Shown here one piece after another: positions 47,490 to 61,500 of a stretch of DNA of 64,000 nt (positions are counted from its first letter, which is position 1; each line of letters starts with the position of its first letter). Made by a program: the position numbers and the translations under genes. The notes under the pieces were generated by a model that saw only the letters and a list, made by a program, of their open reading frames with translations, was not told where the DNA came from and did no database searches. The DNA is taken from positions 19,096,001 through 19,160,000 of the forward strand of contig CM114274.1 of NCBI GenBank assembly GCA_050084515.1, written 5' to 3'. This DNA comes from Blasia pusilla (Eukaryota > Marchantiophyta > Marchantiopsida > Blasiales).

Positions 47490-50400
47490 CTATTTGCAGT
47501 CACCACCTTCAGCAGTGAGCTCTACAACACCCAGAGTGTTAGCTAGTGGCACTCTTCCTGATGGCATTTCAATCTGGTCAATTGCAACAGAATGTCCTTC
47601 ATCTAGGTTTCCACCATCATAGATATCTGAAATTACTCGACGGGATCTAGCTTCTTTTCTTGAAATAACCTTCCATCCACTTCCTTCGTTCGTATCTCCA
47701 AAAAAGACTTGTTCCACTTAAGATGGGAACACAAAGGGTTGATGGTTGATAGGTTCACAAGATCTAAGGTTTACAAGTAGGAATCCTTCACGGTCTCGCT
47801 TCATGGATGGCATCTGTGATTTCCAATCTGCCCTCACCCACCTCCCTCTCATTAATATTACAGGTTGATCAACAATCCCGTAATCAAGCGCAATTACATC
47901 GACCGGAACTCCCACATATGAATAAGCACAATTCTGATCATCATTACCCTCATCCAAAAATATTGCTCCAATTCCACTATCGTAAGTGGAGTATGCATTA
48001 TATCCACCCTCTCTCTCTCTACCCTATAGTGATTGCCATAAGCCTTCATAGACTTGTATGAGAGAACTTTTGCTTGTGGAGGAATTGACAAAGCCAATAG
48101 CTCTTCATCCACCTTCCCATCTTTTTCCCTAGCATCTCGAAGGATAGCTGGTTGAATCCACTCTTCAAAAGAAACTGATGCATTCTTAGCCTCAAATTTC
48201 TTGGTAGAAAGAAAGAACATCACCAAAGAATAAGGTGACGTGGAAGTTGAAACAAACATGTAAGGTTCAGAAGATTAGGTTCAGGGTTTCCATACATTGA
48301 ATGATGTTGAATATAGTTGAAATTTACCTGCGCCACATGACCATACACTCCATATTGTGTAGGACATAGTGGTGTGCCAAGATAGTCATTTCTCGGGATA
48401 ATCTGATTTCATGTCCTGCACCTTCCAACTCCTCCCCTACAACCCCTTCTTCTTCGCCGTCATCCCATATTCGTGTCCTCACATCCTCAATTTTTTTCAT
48501 ATACTCAGTCACAAATCCCAATGCCTCATCTTTGATATACCCCTCCGCCATACATCCCTCTGGGCGAGCTTTAGATCTAACATATTTTTTCAGAGTACCC
48601 ATGTATCTTTCCATTGGATACATCCATCGGCAAGCTAAAGGCCCACATATATCCAATTCTTGGACAACGTGGATAAGAAGATGTGTCATCACATCAAAAA
48701 ATGATGGTGGAAAGTGCATCTCCAATAGGCAAAGGGTAATTGCTGTATCCTTATGTAGTTGTTCATAGCATGTAGGATCATACACTTTACAACACAATAA
48801 CCTAAATATCTTACTCAAATGCATGATTGATGAGTTTAATTGATCCTTCATTAGCCCACGAAGGGCAAAGGGAAGGATTTGGTGAATCAACACATGATAA
48901 TCATGTGACTTTATGGATCCCAATTTCTTTTTAACCACGTGCTTCTTCAACCCCGCACTATATCCTGTAGGCACTTTCGTGGACTCAATCCTAGCTAGCA
49001 AAATGGACATTTCATGAGGTGATAAAACATAATCACATTGAGGTTTCACTAACCCTGTTGCTTTACTTGGATGGGGTTGTAACCATAAGTGAGGTCGAAT
49101 TCCACGAGCCTCCATATCTCTTCTAACCTTCACTGTATCCTTCATCCCAAATAGAGTTTTAACTAGATTCTCAGATATATTCTTCTCCACATGCATAACA
49201 TCTAGGGTGTGTCGTATCAGCAGATGCTACGTTGAGGTCAAGGAAAAATATATGCATATTCATGGTTGACAAGAGATAAGTAACTATATCACCTATCACA
49301 ACAAAAATTTGAAAACAATTAGATATTTGTTGGATACTTTCCAGTATGGAAAATCAAAGAGTATACTTCGCCGCTTGACCCCTGTCCTCTTGTATGGATT
49401 AGTAGGAGCATCCTCTCGACCACCTCTATCATCATATTTTTTTTTTCTTCAGCCCATTCCAGAATTTCATCTGATGTAATCCTTGGCGGTGGTGGTCTAG
49501 ACTCACTCTCACCATTGAATCGAGGGCCATTAGGTCGCCCTCTCCAAACATCGTCTAGTGGAAGATGTCTTCTATGACCGCCAAATATAGGCTTTCCACA
49601 TTGTTTGGAGAAATCTGAATCCACATATGGTCCACATACGGTACATGCAAGTTTTCCACCATGGCTTTGCCCTGAGATTGTGCCATAGGATGGATAATCA
49701 TTTATAGTCCATAAGATCATGGCTCTAAATTTTAACCCATGTCGTCTTTTCACATCGTGGAATTCAATTCCATTCCACAACTCCCTAAACTCCTCTATCA
49801 AGGGGGCCAAGAAGGTGTTGATATTCTCTCCATTCACACTCTCCTTACCAGGTATGATAAGAGCCAACATGATAAAAAACTTTTTTGTTTGAAGCCAAGC
49901 TGGCAAATTGTAGTTAACCAACAGGATTGGCCATGTTGATCATGAGCTTGCCTTATCAGAGTATGGATTAACTCCATCAAGTGCTAAACCAAACCTACAA
50001 TTTCTACCCTCTATAGCAAAATCTGGGTACAAACGATCAATATGATTCCAAGCTTTGCTGTCCCCTGCATGTCTTACCATGCCATCCTTACTTTTGTTCT
50101 CAGAAGACCAACTCAATAACTCAGACAAGGCCCTACACCTATACATACGCTGGATCCGCGGGATTACAGGGAAGTGTCTCAATACCTTATTTGGTACTAA
50201 AGACTTCCCGACTTGCTTGAACCTAGCATTCCCACACTTTGGGCAAATTTTTGCACCTTCCAAGTCCCCTCGAAATAGAACACAACCTTTAGGGCAGGCA
50301 TGGATAGAGTTGTAGCTCATACCAAGTTTACTAATGAGTTTATTTGCTGCATAGTATGATGGTGGGACAAGATTTTCAGATGGGAGTACCATCTTACGTA

Positions 50401-51049
50401 GGAGTTTCAATATCTCATCAATTACAATATTAGGGACCCCATGGGTCATACCAATATTGAAAAGGAGCATAACAAATGCAAGTAAAGAAGTCTTGGCTCC
50501 ATGGAAGAGTGGCTTGCATGCTGCGGTAAGCTCATGAAAATCTGATGGAATATTTGGATCATTGGTTTCATTGAGGTTCCCGTTCTCTGTCCCACTTTCA
50601 TCAACAACCATATCCTCATCATGGAGATGATCATATTCTCTAAAAATATCATTCAACATCCGGGGAACATCAATATCAACATCCAAATCAGGATTCTCTG
50701 GATGCGAGATTTCAGGTCTAACATAGGATTGCATAATGTGCTCACGTTGCTCCTTGTCATTGACCTCTTATTGTGTGAGCCACTCCTCATCTGAAGAGTC
50801 CCACTCCTCCCTACTTTTTGGAGCTCGACAAAGATGAGATCAACCATTTTTCCTTAGATGGTCTTCTACCTTTGCTAGTCCCAAGGTAGTTCCGCCCTTG
50901 CACTCTGTACAAGGGCATCTTGCCCTCTTCCTCCCCAGTTTGCGAGACTTATCGCACTCCCTTTGCCACAACTTATAGTCGTGTGCTTGGATTCTATGAG
51001 TATGTGTCAAATCCAACTGGACGTGAGCAGTCCTTTGTGGTATCATCAC
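47490..51049 (-). pseudogene. TNP2/TNPD-type CACTA transposase, disabled
   Basis: Domains in order: transposase-associated domain (RARCPCTECKGGTTLGLAKV, about 50875-50960); TNP2 core (50734 to 49338) with the CPKGC and ICPKCGNAR zinc motif and YNLPAWLQTKKFFIMLALII; a 111-bp intron 49227-49337 between FPYWK and HLLIRHTLDVMHVEKN; the DUF4218-type domain (48324-49226); and the DUF4216-type domain (about 47718-48259, CAYSYVGVPVDVIALDYG). Together these identify the En/Spm DDE transposase. Lesions: stops at 50840-50842 (TGA), 50768-50770 (TAA), 49940-49942 (TGA) and 47718-47720 (TAA); frameshifts in the T10 run at 49437-49446 and the CT run near 48007-48022. A further donor-like CAG|GTAAAT near 48325 suggests another intron. 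Confidence 0.9.
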
Positions 51050-51989
51050 CCCTACGTCAAGTTAATAAGAACAGAGGTAAATGAATGAAGGAAATTATGG
51101 CATCCCATTGTTCCTAACATTATAAACATGGAAGTGAAAATGTTTTAATATGGTGGATATCTATTGGAGCAGAATATGTTGATTTCAATATAAATGAAGG
51201 GAGAATCCGTAATTATCTACGTACCTTGAGTATATCAAGTATACCCTTCCGGGAAATATAAACCTCTCGTTGATATCCTTCTCTGATAGTGATAATTTGA
51301 TCCTCTACAATCCGCAAATGAACTTTGACACACACCTTCACAACATGACACATGCAGATGTCTTAAGTATATGCATAGAGATTGTATCACGTGAATGATC
51401 AGATATAAATACATCAATACAGTTTGAATACTATAAGGTGGTATAAGATTTATTTTTCCCTAAGTCTATGTGCACTTCAAATGATGATTTATCTATGATT
51501 TTAGAATTTCAGACCATTTCCATGTCAAATGCCTTATCTTTAGGTTGTCTGTTTGAAAGGTATGGTTATTTCTTCTATATTTCTTCATTTAAACATTGTA
51601 GCTTTAAGTTTTTTTCGGGCAAATTATGCATTAAAAGAAAACCACAGAGTCAGAGGATTAGCCCTCATTGATACATAACAAAACCCGGTTCAATTTTTAG
51701 CCACATCACAACTCCACAAACACTTTGCTGCCCTGATTTTTTTGTCATCCAGAATACTGCATTTTGTGGTAAATTCTGCGTGATATTGCATTCTATGTTG
51801 ATGGTATGGTAAGATATAGAAAATCAAACCACTTGGCCTATCCATTCATGCAAAAATTGAAATCATCTGCATATACATCAACTAGACAAGGGTTTCCAAT
51901 CCGATGTTGCTGGTCATTATAAACCAGTTTAAATCAAAAGTCAGTGTTCCAAAATAGGCTTTGAGCTCCACTTTCTCTACTAGCTCCCT

Positions 51990-53105
51990 CTTACTTCATC
52001 TCAAAATCTGGTATATATATCCAAAATTCCAATGTGTAGTCATTGGTGAAAATAGTTTCACTATCACTTGTAATACATGAGCTCCTTAAAACCATCCTTT
52101 TCTGCCTTTTTAACAAAATGAAGTCAATCTCACTCAAAAAGTTATAGAGTTTGAAAGTTCCAAACCTACCAAGCTGCTCTCCTGGAACGCCACAAAATAG
52201 GGCCACAACAAAAATGAGCATAACATGGGCAAAGAAGACCACTCAGGTTCTTCCTACGATAACCAGTTGCGCTGCATATTCTCTCACCAGGAAGTCTCTC
52301 CATTCTCACAGAAGAGTACTCAAATCTGACTATACATGGTTTCCCAGAATATGCAATAGCTGCATGGATAAGAGCCAACGCCTTCCTAAATATGGGTGAA
52401 GAGTCCTCACCGACGACCATGCCATCAGAATCATGACAGATATGAAGGGTCATGATCTCTGCAACACCCATCATCAACCAAAGAAGGATGTAGTATCGAT
52501 CCTCTTGCCTAGACACGAAATCAGAGACCGTCACATATAGATGGCGTGCTTTTGAATGAAAGCGCCAATTCTCAATTCATTCATGCCAGGTCCAATACCA
52601 ATAGTGACGTGAGTGTAAAGAACAAATCATCACTTGAACTTCAGTAGGTAGACTTTGGATGCGTTTAACCAAGGAAGGTTGTCTTTGATGTAGTCGTAGG
52701 CTGCCATGAAGTTCAATTTGTACATCAAGCGGTGGTTGGTCAACTGGATTCATCCTTCAGGGTAAAGTTGTGGTCCTCTGAAAAATACCTTGGAAAAGTA
52801 TAGGGGAGAGTTGCACACAGGGAGAGCTACACACAGGTGATCGATGGCGCTCACAACAGGAAGCAACAACTAGCTTCGAGTACAAGTAGTACTGAATCCT
52901 GCATGGCTCGGAATCATAAAGCTTTGTCAAAATTTGCTTGAAGTGCGCATAGCCATCAAAAGTGGAGCTCAAAACAACACGTAAAGCAACAGACTTGGGA
53001 GAATAGACCTTAAACCACAAAAGAGAGCTTGCAAGAAATTTTGAATTACGGGAAGAACCAGCAAAAAGACAATGAGCAACCAACCACAGTAAATGATTCG
53101 TGATG
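51990..53105 (-). other. Unidentified coding-like segments inside the CACTA
   Basis: Minus-strand stretches that look protein-like but match no transposon domain: LALIHAAIAYSGKPCIVRFE with VRMERLPGERI (52166-52534), IFTNDYTLEFWIYIPDF (near 51991), LRLHQRQPSLVKRIQSLPTE (near 52680) and ITNHLLWLVAHCLFAGSSRN (near 53080). They lie between the transposase and the right terminus, where CACTA elements often carry host sequence. The source is unknown. Confidence 0.35.
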
Positions 53106-53139
53106 GAGCCCAAAGAAATGGGACGGCTCTTTTGTAGGC

Positions 53140-53875
53140 TCTTCTCAACAAACGCAGGAGCATCATCAACAGCTATAGCAGCAATAACAATTAACACAAC
53201 ATCAACAACACTTACAACGACATTAGCAGCAACAGTTGATGCAATAACAACTACAGTAGGTTGTAAGGCAAAGTATGCAATCTCATAAATGGGAGGGCTC
53301 TTTTGTTGGCTCTTCTCAACAAACACAGCAGCATCATCAACAGCTACAAAAACAACAATAATTAACACAACATTAGCAGTACTTACAATAGCATTAGTAG
53401 TAGCAAAAGGTTATACAACAAAAGCGACACCAATTATAGCAACAGCAGATGCAACAACAACACGACTAACTATAACAACTCCAACAACAACTTTTACTTC
53501 AGCAGCAGGAACAATAATTGTTGCAGCAACAAAAGCAAAAGATTTTATAACCAAAGTAACATCAATTACAACAACAGATGATGCAACAATAGCAGGAGCA
53601 GTTACAGCAGCAACAACAACAACTTTTACTTCAGCAACATGAACACAAATTGCTCTAGCAGCAACAGATTGTACAACCAAAAGCATTATCAATTGGAGCA
53701 GTAGCGGATGCAACAGTAATAGCAGATGCAACAACAATAGGAGCAACTACAACAGTAGAATAAAAAACTTTTATTTCAACAACAAGATCAGTAGTTGTTG
53801 CAGCAAAAGCAACAACAACATCAACAGTAGCAAAAATATCAACAGCAACAGATGCAATTACACAGTAATGCAATT
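53140..53875. repeat. Degenerate ACA/GCA trinucleotide-rich tract
   Basis: About 700 bp dominated by CAA/ACA/GCA-type triplets. Translations are Thr/Ala- or Val/Ala-only strings. Simple-sequence expansion rather than coding DNA. Confidence 0.8.
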
Positions 53876-53877
53876 AC

Positions 53878-54305
53878 ATAGATTTGATTGACCTCCAAGA
53901 TCAGCTTAATGCAAGCAAGGTACTGAAGTGATGAATCTGCCTGTCATTCGTCTATATTTCGTTTTCCAGAGTGACGTGTAACGTAATGAAAGGATCTGGG
54001 GTGCTCACCAAGGAATTCAAAGAAGAAATTTGAGATCTTAAATTGTAGCTTGAGACTCTTCTAGCTGAAGGATTTCTATGCCTCGAAATGCGCAGGCCAC
54101 AATGCAGGAGAGACTGAAACAGAATAAAGAGTTTAGGGAAGAAGCCGAGAGGATACGTGGGGAGCTGCAGCGAATAACAGACGATAAAGAACAAAGGGCC
54201 AGTCAAGTGCAGGCTCTCACCGAGGAGAACATGCGGTACAAAGAATGCACCGGGAAGTCTGCTGTTGAGCTTGAATTACTGAGCAGCAAAGCTGTCACCC
54301 TAGAG
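53878..54305 (+). pseudogene. Probable captured host-gene fragment: two coiled-coil exons with intron
   Basis: An exon end at 53919 (reading LIDLQDQLNASK) is followed by a 176-bp GT-AG intron and a 70-codon phase-0 exon at 54096-54305, itself followed by GTAGTA. The exon reads ATMQERLKQNKEFREEAERI through LTEENMRYKECTGKSAVELE. This is a cellular-type coiled coil (kinesin- or myosin-like stalk is one possibility). It runs opposite to the transposase, is free of stops and keeps splice signals, as expected for transduplication by a CACTA element. The parent gene was not identified. Confidence 0.6.
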
Positions 54306-54473
54306 GTAGTATTCGCTTACATTGTCTCGCCTATGATGAATCCGCACTTCCAGAAGTGGTCGACTCCATGGGAAGCGGTGTTGTTGCAGTTTGGAGTTGA
54401 TGTGGGACAATGAACTCACGTGTTGTAGTACGTGGAATTTATATGAAACTATCTATATGTCAGGAGAAAGCAA

Positions 54474-55529
54474 AAAGTTGTCCAAACTGAGGAGAATCAT
54501 CAGGAATCCAACTTTCAGCTTGTTGAAGTACCAGGTACCTCTGAAGATGCACAAACTGAAGAAGTGGCAGCGACATTGCCAAGGAGATCCGGAAGAACGA
54601 GAACACCTATTGACAGGTTGGGAGTTCATCATGAGAAACATGCTCACTCCTCAGTGGATGAAGAAGCTTGTCTTACAATGGATGGAGAAGATGAACCGAA
54701 AACACTTGCACATGCTATGAGTAGACTTGATTGGAGCAAATGGGAGATTTCCATTGATCAAGAGAAAAAGTCTCTTGCAAAGAATGGCACATGGGAGTGG
54801 ACTGATCTACCCAAAGACAGGAGATCCATTGGTTGCAAATGGGTTTTCAAGATCAAGTGAGGAGCTAACAATGAAGTGGTAAAGTACAAAGCTCGTCTTG
54901 TAGCAAAGGGTTTCAATCAACAAGCTGAAGTTGATTATACAAAGACCTTTGCTCTTGTAGCACGGTCTGGTTTCGTAAGGTTGCTTTTAGCTCTAGCTGT
55001 TGAAGAAAATTGGGAGGTGGAGCAATTAGATGTGGAGACTGCTTTTCTGAATGGAGACCTGAAGGAAACCATCTACATGGATGTTCCAGATGGGTATGGT
55101 GGACATAGGGGCAATGCATGTTTGTTGAAGAAGGCATTGTATGGTCTTAAACAGGCTCCAAGAGCCTGGTATGAAAAGTTGGACTCTTACCTTAGGGAAC
55201 AGGGGTTTTGTAGAGCTCATGCAGATTTGAGTGTTTACTGCAAAAATGGTACATTGTTTATTGCAGTGTATGTAGATGACCTCCTGTTGCTAGGCAAAAG
55301 TAAGAAAGAAATCCAGCAAGCAAAGGACAATCTTTGCTCAGTCTTTGCTATGACTATCATAGGCCCAGTGAAGTTCATTCTTGGAACTAAAGTTGAGAGG
55401 AACAGAGCAGAAGGATGGATTAGACTCAGTCACACTCACTACATTGATGCGATGCTGACAAGGTATAGAATGGCTGAGGAAAAGCTTGTTTCTACTCCAC
55501 TGGATTTACCCACGATAATCATTCTGTAA
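54474..55529 (+). pseudogene. Ty1-copia reverse transcriptase fragment
   Basis: Encodes the integrase tail (RRSGRTRTPIDRLGVHHEKH) and the RVT_2-type reverse transcriptase: IGCKWVFKIK, YKARLVAKGFNQQAEVDYTK, QLDVETAFLNGDLKETIYMD, ALYGLKQAPRAWYEKLDSYL and the catalytic FIAVYVDDLLLLG. A TGA at 54858-54860 interrupts the frame. Homology ends near 55510, with no RNase H, protease, gag or LTRs visible. It is a truncated retrotransposon piece inside the CACTA, on the opposite strand, directly after the captured exon. Confidence 0.88.
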
Positions 55530-55779
55530 AATGAGTGGTTACCGTCGAACAATATATGTGATAGAGACGGGGATTTCAATAGACGAATAGCTCCTATTCA
55601 TGAAGGAAATCTATCGAATGTACTTGAGCAAAAACTCTCAATCCAATGTCGTAAGTACGAGAAACTAACCCGAAAGCGCATTTGTCATGCCAAAAACCCG
55701 CAGCCAGGGCTAGAGCTCAACCCTAGATCCTTGATCTCGGTACTCTGCAATGTAATGTTGCAGTGTGCTCCACATTCAG

Positions 55780-56530
<751 letters not shown>

Positions 56531-56929
56531 ATAGCTAAGATCCATCGCTCTTCATAAGGTAAGTGTTTCTAGGACTTTTTCCCAACCCATCTACAAGTGA
56601 ATTTTTTTTTGTGTGAATGATTTTTAATTCCATCAAGGTGGGAGTATTTTTTTTCATTTGGTTCAAAATAAAAGTAAAGCTGAAATCATTATTCTATTGA
56701 TTTTTTTACTTATTAATAATAAATAAAAATTTTAGCATTTTAATTTATGATTAATTCATAAATATTACTCATTTGATACAAAATGAATCAACATTTTATG
56801 AGATATTTCATGATATAACTAAGGAGAAATCCAAAGTTATTCAATCACTCACTCATATTCTCATAAGACTGAAATATTACGTGTTAGAGTTTTAAAATAA
56901 CTCAATTCTTAGCAAGTCATTTTGGGACA

Positions 56930-57195
56930 TGATGGAGCCATATCCCAAAATTCTACAATGACTTAGTGATATTTTTATATGACTAAGATGTTAGTATTTG
57001 ATGGAAAGATATGACTACCATATGACTAAGGGACATTCTAGTCATACGTTTGAGTCATGAAAAACATCAGTCATATTTTTTATGACTAAGATGTTAGTAT
57101 TTGATGGAAAGATATGACTACCATATGACTAAGGGACATTCTAGTCATACGTTTGAGTCATGAAAAAATCAGTCATTTTAGTTGTAGTCATAAAA
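56930..57195. repeat. Right subterminal repeats of the CACTA element, with 103-bp duplication
   Basis: Same ATGACT/AGTCAT motif as the left end. A block beginning GATGTTAGTATTTGATGG occurs at 56987 and again at 57090, a 103-bp tandem duplication. Confidence 0.85.
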
Positions 57196-57215
57196 GTCAT
57201 GCTTTTCTTCTAGTG

Positions 57216-57218
57216 AAT
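57216..57218. repeat. Target-site duplication AAT (right)
   Basis: AAT directly after the terminal TAGTG, matching 40832-40834. Confidence 0.8.
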
Positions 57219-58500
57219 AGAGGGCCGAAGGAGCCCCATAGAAAGCCAACACGAAGGAAATGAGGCTTGCCATGGGGCCACCTATATCTATCAACTTTGT
57301 GAAGATAGTCGCCCATGACACTAAGTTGAAGGTGTTCTCCGCATCCACTTGGAGTACCACCCACTCATGATGTACATTGGGACAAGCCTGCAAACCTAAG
57401 GCTATCGTCTCACAGCCGGTTGGCGTGGCAACTTCAAATTGATGCGGACTCAGGTGTGACGGAAAGCCTCATGAAATTACAAAGCGATAGTGTGAATCAC
57501 CAACCATAAGAGCACCTCACCTAAGGCAATAAAAAAAATACCTCCACCCTCCTTAGACAACTCCAAAAGTCTCCCCATCCCCCAATATTTGGGCCATTGC
57601 GATTGACACTCTCCCTTGAGCTAGGTGAGAGGCAACCTGAAGCAACTCGGAAAAGCCACTAACATAGTCCTCACGAAGGTGTTCGTACATCATACTTGAC
57701 AACCAAGTTGCCACAATCTTAGGAGAATGTTAGAGTGCCCGTGCAAAGAGAGACGGGTCAAGGCATACAATCGTGTCAGGCTAGAAGTCACGTGCAAAAT
57801 CTCGAATGTCAACTACTGGGTGAGGATGTAGCCTCCAAAGGGCATTGATGGTAACACCTCACGGAGGCGCCATGTCCACCAAGAAAAGGGCACAAGCAGC
57901 TCGTAAGTACTCACTAGTTTGTCCAAGTTTCCTACATCGTCGCAACATGGCTACTACAAGATTATGCAGTGGGAAACCACACGAAGTGCTACCTCTTGCA
58001 TATGCCACAAACTCGCTTTGTAGAAACTCTCCATCACCTCCTCGAAAATGCCCCAATCGGGCCACAACCTCTATATGTCCGACCTTCCCCCCTTGTGTAT
58101 AGTGGAGATATCATTGTGGAAGGAGAAGCAATAGATACCAAGAGAGCTCACCCATAGGGTCAAGTGCGATCTTAGATAAGGGGAGGAGGAAAGCATGGCA
58201 GAGGTTATTTCGAATAGCATGGGGGATCCTATGGAAAAACCTCAAGCAAGGAAAACGGGTCTTGAAGAGACCTATGATGCTACCAAGGTGGGTCCTCAAC
58301 AACTCCCATGCCTCAAGACGCGTTGATGATGTGAGAAGCACCAAAGAGCATACATGGTCGATTGGGGGAACCACCTATCCAAATCTATCAAAGTCATGAT
58401 GTTTTTCCACTCAATGGTTGTGAATTCCTGAACAAGCGGAGAATTTGGGACAACAAGGGAATTCCGTATCCCAACTAGACAACCCGCGAGTCCTCACACG
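57219..58500 (-). pseudogene. LINE (non-LTR) reverse transcriptase, 5' part
   Basis: Contains WVVLQVDAENTFNLVSWATI and LISFVLAFYGAPSAL, the fingers/palm start of a plant LINE RT. The frame reaches the CACTA insertion point after GAPSALY and resumes on the left side at 40834 (FHHGRFEEEVMVLESAIR). Further upstream, decayed RT and linker sequence extends to about 58.4 kb with several stops and frame changes. The 5' end is not defined. Confidence 0.78.
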
Positions 58501-61500
58501 GGGGATTGATATGGATCAAGGCATGGATACAAGTCACCAATAGGATACCATCACCCCCTCCATGAATCTCTAGAGAAAAACCCCACCAAAATTGCCTAAA
58601 CTCCCTCCATTTGAAATAGAAATCATGGTAATCGATTCTCTCCTTGTCCATAGTAATGTTCCTCGAGAAAAAAAACTCTCATTTACTTTCACCATCTAGG
58701 ACTTCTAGTCTTAAACCCCCTCACTGAACATAACTAGTGACTTCATGATGATACTAAGGATGTGGGAAGAGAAGAGATAAGTACATATAAAAATGGATGA
58801 AAAAAACATGTACTTAAGGGTGAAATGGTACAGACAACCATTAATCAAGCATAAGCGAGAAATAAGGATGGCATATGAAGATGAACATAGAGGGAAGGGA
58901 GGGAGTTATGAAAAGAAGTTACACAAGGAACGTTTGCAACATTATAACGTTTGAAACCCTAATTCCAACATGGGAAACTCTAATAAGAGCATGAATCTAG
59001 AAACCAAAATAAAAATAAAAATACTTGACAATATGAGCCATGGTGCAGATCATAGCTGAGAAGAAGTCGAGCCCTATGTTTTGATATATAATACAATCGA
59101 TCCTCTCTCTCCTATCTTATCCCACAAGGCTCATTGACCCGCATGTCTACCACTCTGTCTATCTGCCCCCGTTGTCGTGTCGAGAGTTTTTCTTCGAGTA
59201 AGGGCGGGCCTTCTACCTGCGGCAAACGTGGTCAAAGTTCTCCTTTTTCAATACAAAATTATTATGTATACTCTCCATTCTCTCACAACAGGTGTTATAA
59301 ATGGAAGTGCCGAGGTGATCACTTTTTCGTTACATCGGATCCCAAAATTCCTAACTATAAAATCTCTATAAACTACTTTACGCTTGTATAAGAGGAAGAT
59401 AGCACAACTAGTGTTAAATCCTACTTGAGCAGGCCTATTGACGTCCATGGATCGCTGTATAAGTACATACAAAGTACAAACCCATGTTCTTCCGTATATG
59501 ACAATAGGAAGAATCACCGGAGTTGGAGATTGCATGACCTGGTTCATCAACGCCTCCCCAAATAGCGAGTGAACTAGTGCATATCTAGAAAGAGTACCTT
59601 GACATGGTAAATATTGAGGAAAGGAAAGTCGGGCACAACTTGTGCTCCACCCCTATCCAATACACATTCTCTACTCTCCTCAAGAATGAAATCTGGCAGA
59701 ATTATTCTCCCAAGAAGGATAATCCACTTTCATTAGGAAAATAACAAACCAAAATATTCACTATTTTAGTATGATTAAACTCCTCTAAGGTGACAAGCCT
59801 CTCATATCCACACACACCACACTTTAGAAACCTCTCAAATAGACCATGGTCAAGTTACTCTCTTAAGAGGGATGATCCACTCTCATTGGAAGAGCAAGCA
59901 ATCCCAAATCCATATACTCAAGAGTGACACGAGAGACTCAAGATGTGAAATAGAAAGTGATGAACCCTTGAAGGTCCCTCCTCTTTATATACTCACAAGG
60001 GATCCACAAAAATACAAAATAGAGCTAATTTTATCTTGTGCCACATGACTTCCTCTCAAGGCTTAGCCAATCTGATTTTGACAGAAGTAGATTTCCTCTT
60101 ATCTCGTCCAAAATCTCCTCTTTTACCCACTTGATATTTTCCAAATTACCCCAACTATCCTAACCATCAACCAAGATTACTTTTGTTTTTCATTAAAGCA
60201 TCAACCTCACTATTTTACTTTTATAAAATCATCTTTTATTTATTATCTCTTTTCCTAAAGTTAGGCCCACATAAAAGAGATATCATAAAGAGGTTTAAAC
60301 ATGGGAATTTCCTTTTCCTAAGCTAATTTACTTAATACTAATAAAACTCTATCTAACACTTAATGAGGAAGGAGTTTACACACACTAACTGATTTTACTC
60401 TACGATACCACCGTCAGCTTTGAGAGATGACTTTGAAAGGTACCACATTAAACACCATTTCTCTTAACCTCAAACCCTCTTTTTTAAATTAGATTCTAGG
60501 GGTCTTTTTTTCTTCTATGAATGTGCCTCCATTTGATTTTCTTGAGATCTTGTATCCCCTTTCTTGTGTGATGGACTAGTGTCAATAAGGCACTAGTGCA
60601 TGACACATGCTTCTTCTTTAGTCTCTTCCTTTATCAAGGTAAGCTACATGATTGTGGCCTCATCAATATATGTTAATCCTCAATAGTTTCTACAAGTCTA
60701 CTCTCTTCTTTCCCATTGCTCATGGAAGCCATTAGGAATTCCCATAAGTACTTCCACTAGGAATGAACCTATTTTGGACGCTGACACATCCATGTATAAT
60801 TTCTTTTCTAGTCTATACATTAGTAGATTACTAGTAAAAATCTATAGAATGTAATTTAGTGAGCACCCAACTAATTTCCTTTTCCGCTAAAATTTATAAA
60901 ATTTTATTCTTCTTGTACAATCATTTCATTAAATTTCAGAAATTTTTTGAATGTTTTTTTTTGCTTGCACCACTTAACTAGAATTAGAAGACAAGTACTA
61001 CTACTAGACAACACAATGCATCCAACCTGGAGTCTTAAAAAGATTATAGGAGATAGGCAGGAAGAAATGAATTTGTGAAGGGAAGGTGGGATGGTCTTGT
61101 TTTTCTTAATGAAGAGGTGGGGAATGAAGAATTTTTATCCAAATGATGAAGAAGGGGAAGAAAAAAAAAATTTGAAAAAAGAAGAAGGGAAGGACCATGC
61201 AATTTTTCCCCCACAAACGAAGAGGTAGGATCACTTGGATAAATGATAAGATTATCCGAGGAGATGCATGGTTTAGAAATGGATAATTATTAGAAGGTGC
61301 GCTGAAATTGAAACAGAATTTTTTTTATTCATACATCATATGGGCTGCCTACCTTGACACATTATTGTAAAGTTGTTATCCAATCGGATGGGTGGTATTC
61401 AGAAGGGTGAGGAGGGATGAGAAATTTCTGAATTCATTCCAAGCTGAGTGTTGACAGTTTTCGAATGCAAGCATCGTACTCAACATCCACGTCCTCGCGA

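Noticed and set aside
53289-53746. Long Thr/Ala-rich and Val/Ala-rich open frames
   Set aside because: They come from the ACA/GCA triplet tract and lack any complex sequence.
59134-59391. Cys-rich plus-strand frame as a zinc-finger protein
   Set aside because: Cysteines are irregularly spaced, there is no second supporting signal, and it lies in decayed repeat DNA.
60395-60425. LTR retrotransposon primer-binding site (GATACCACC on the plus strand)
   Set aside because: It only partly resembles the complement of the usual initiator-Met site, and no flanking LTR pair was found.
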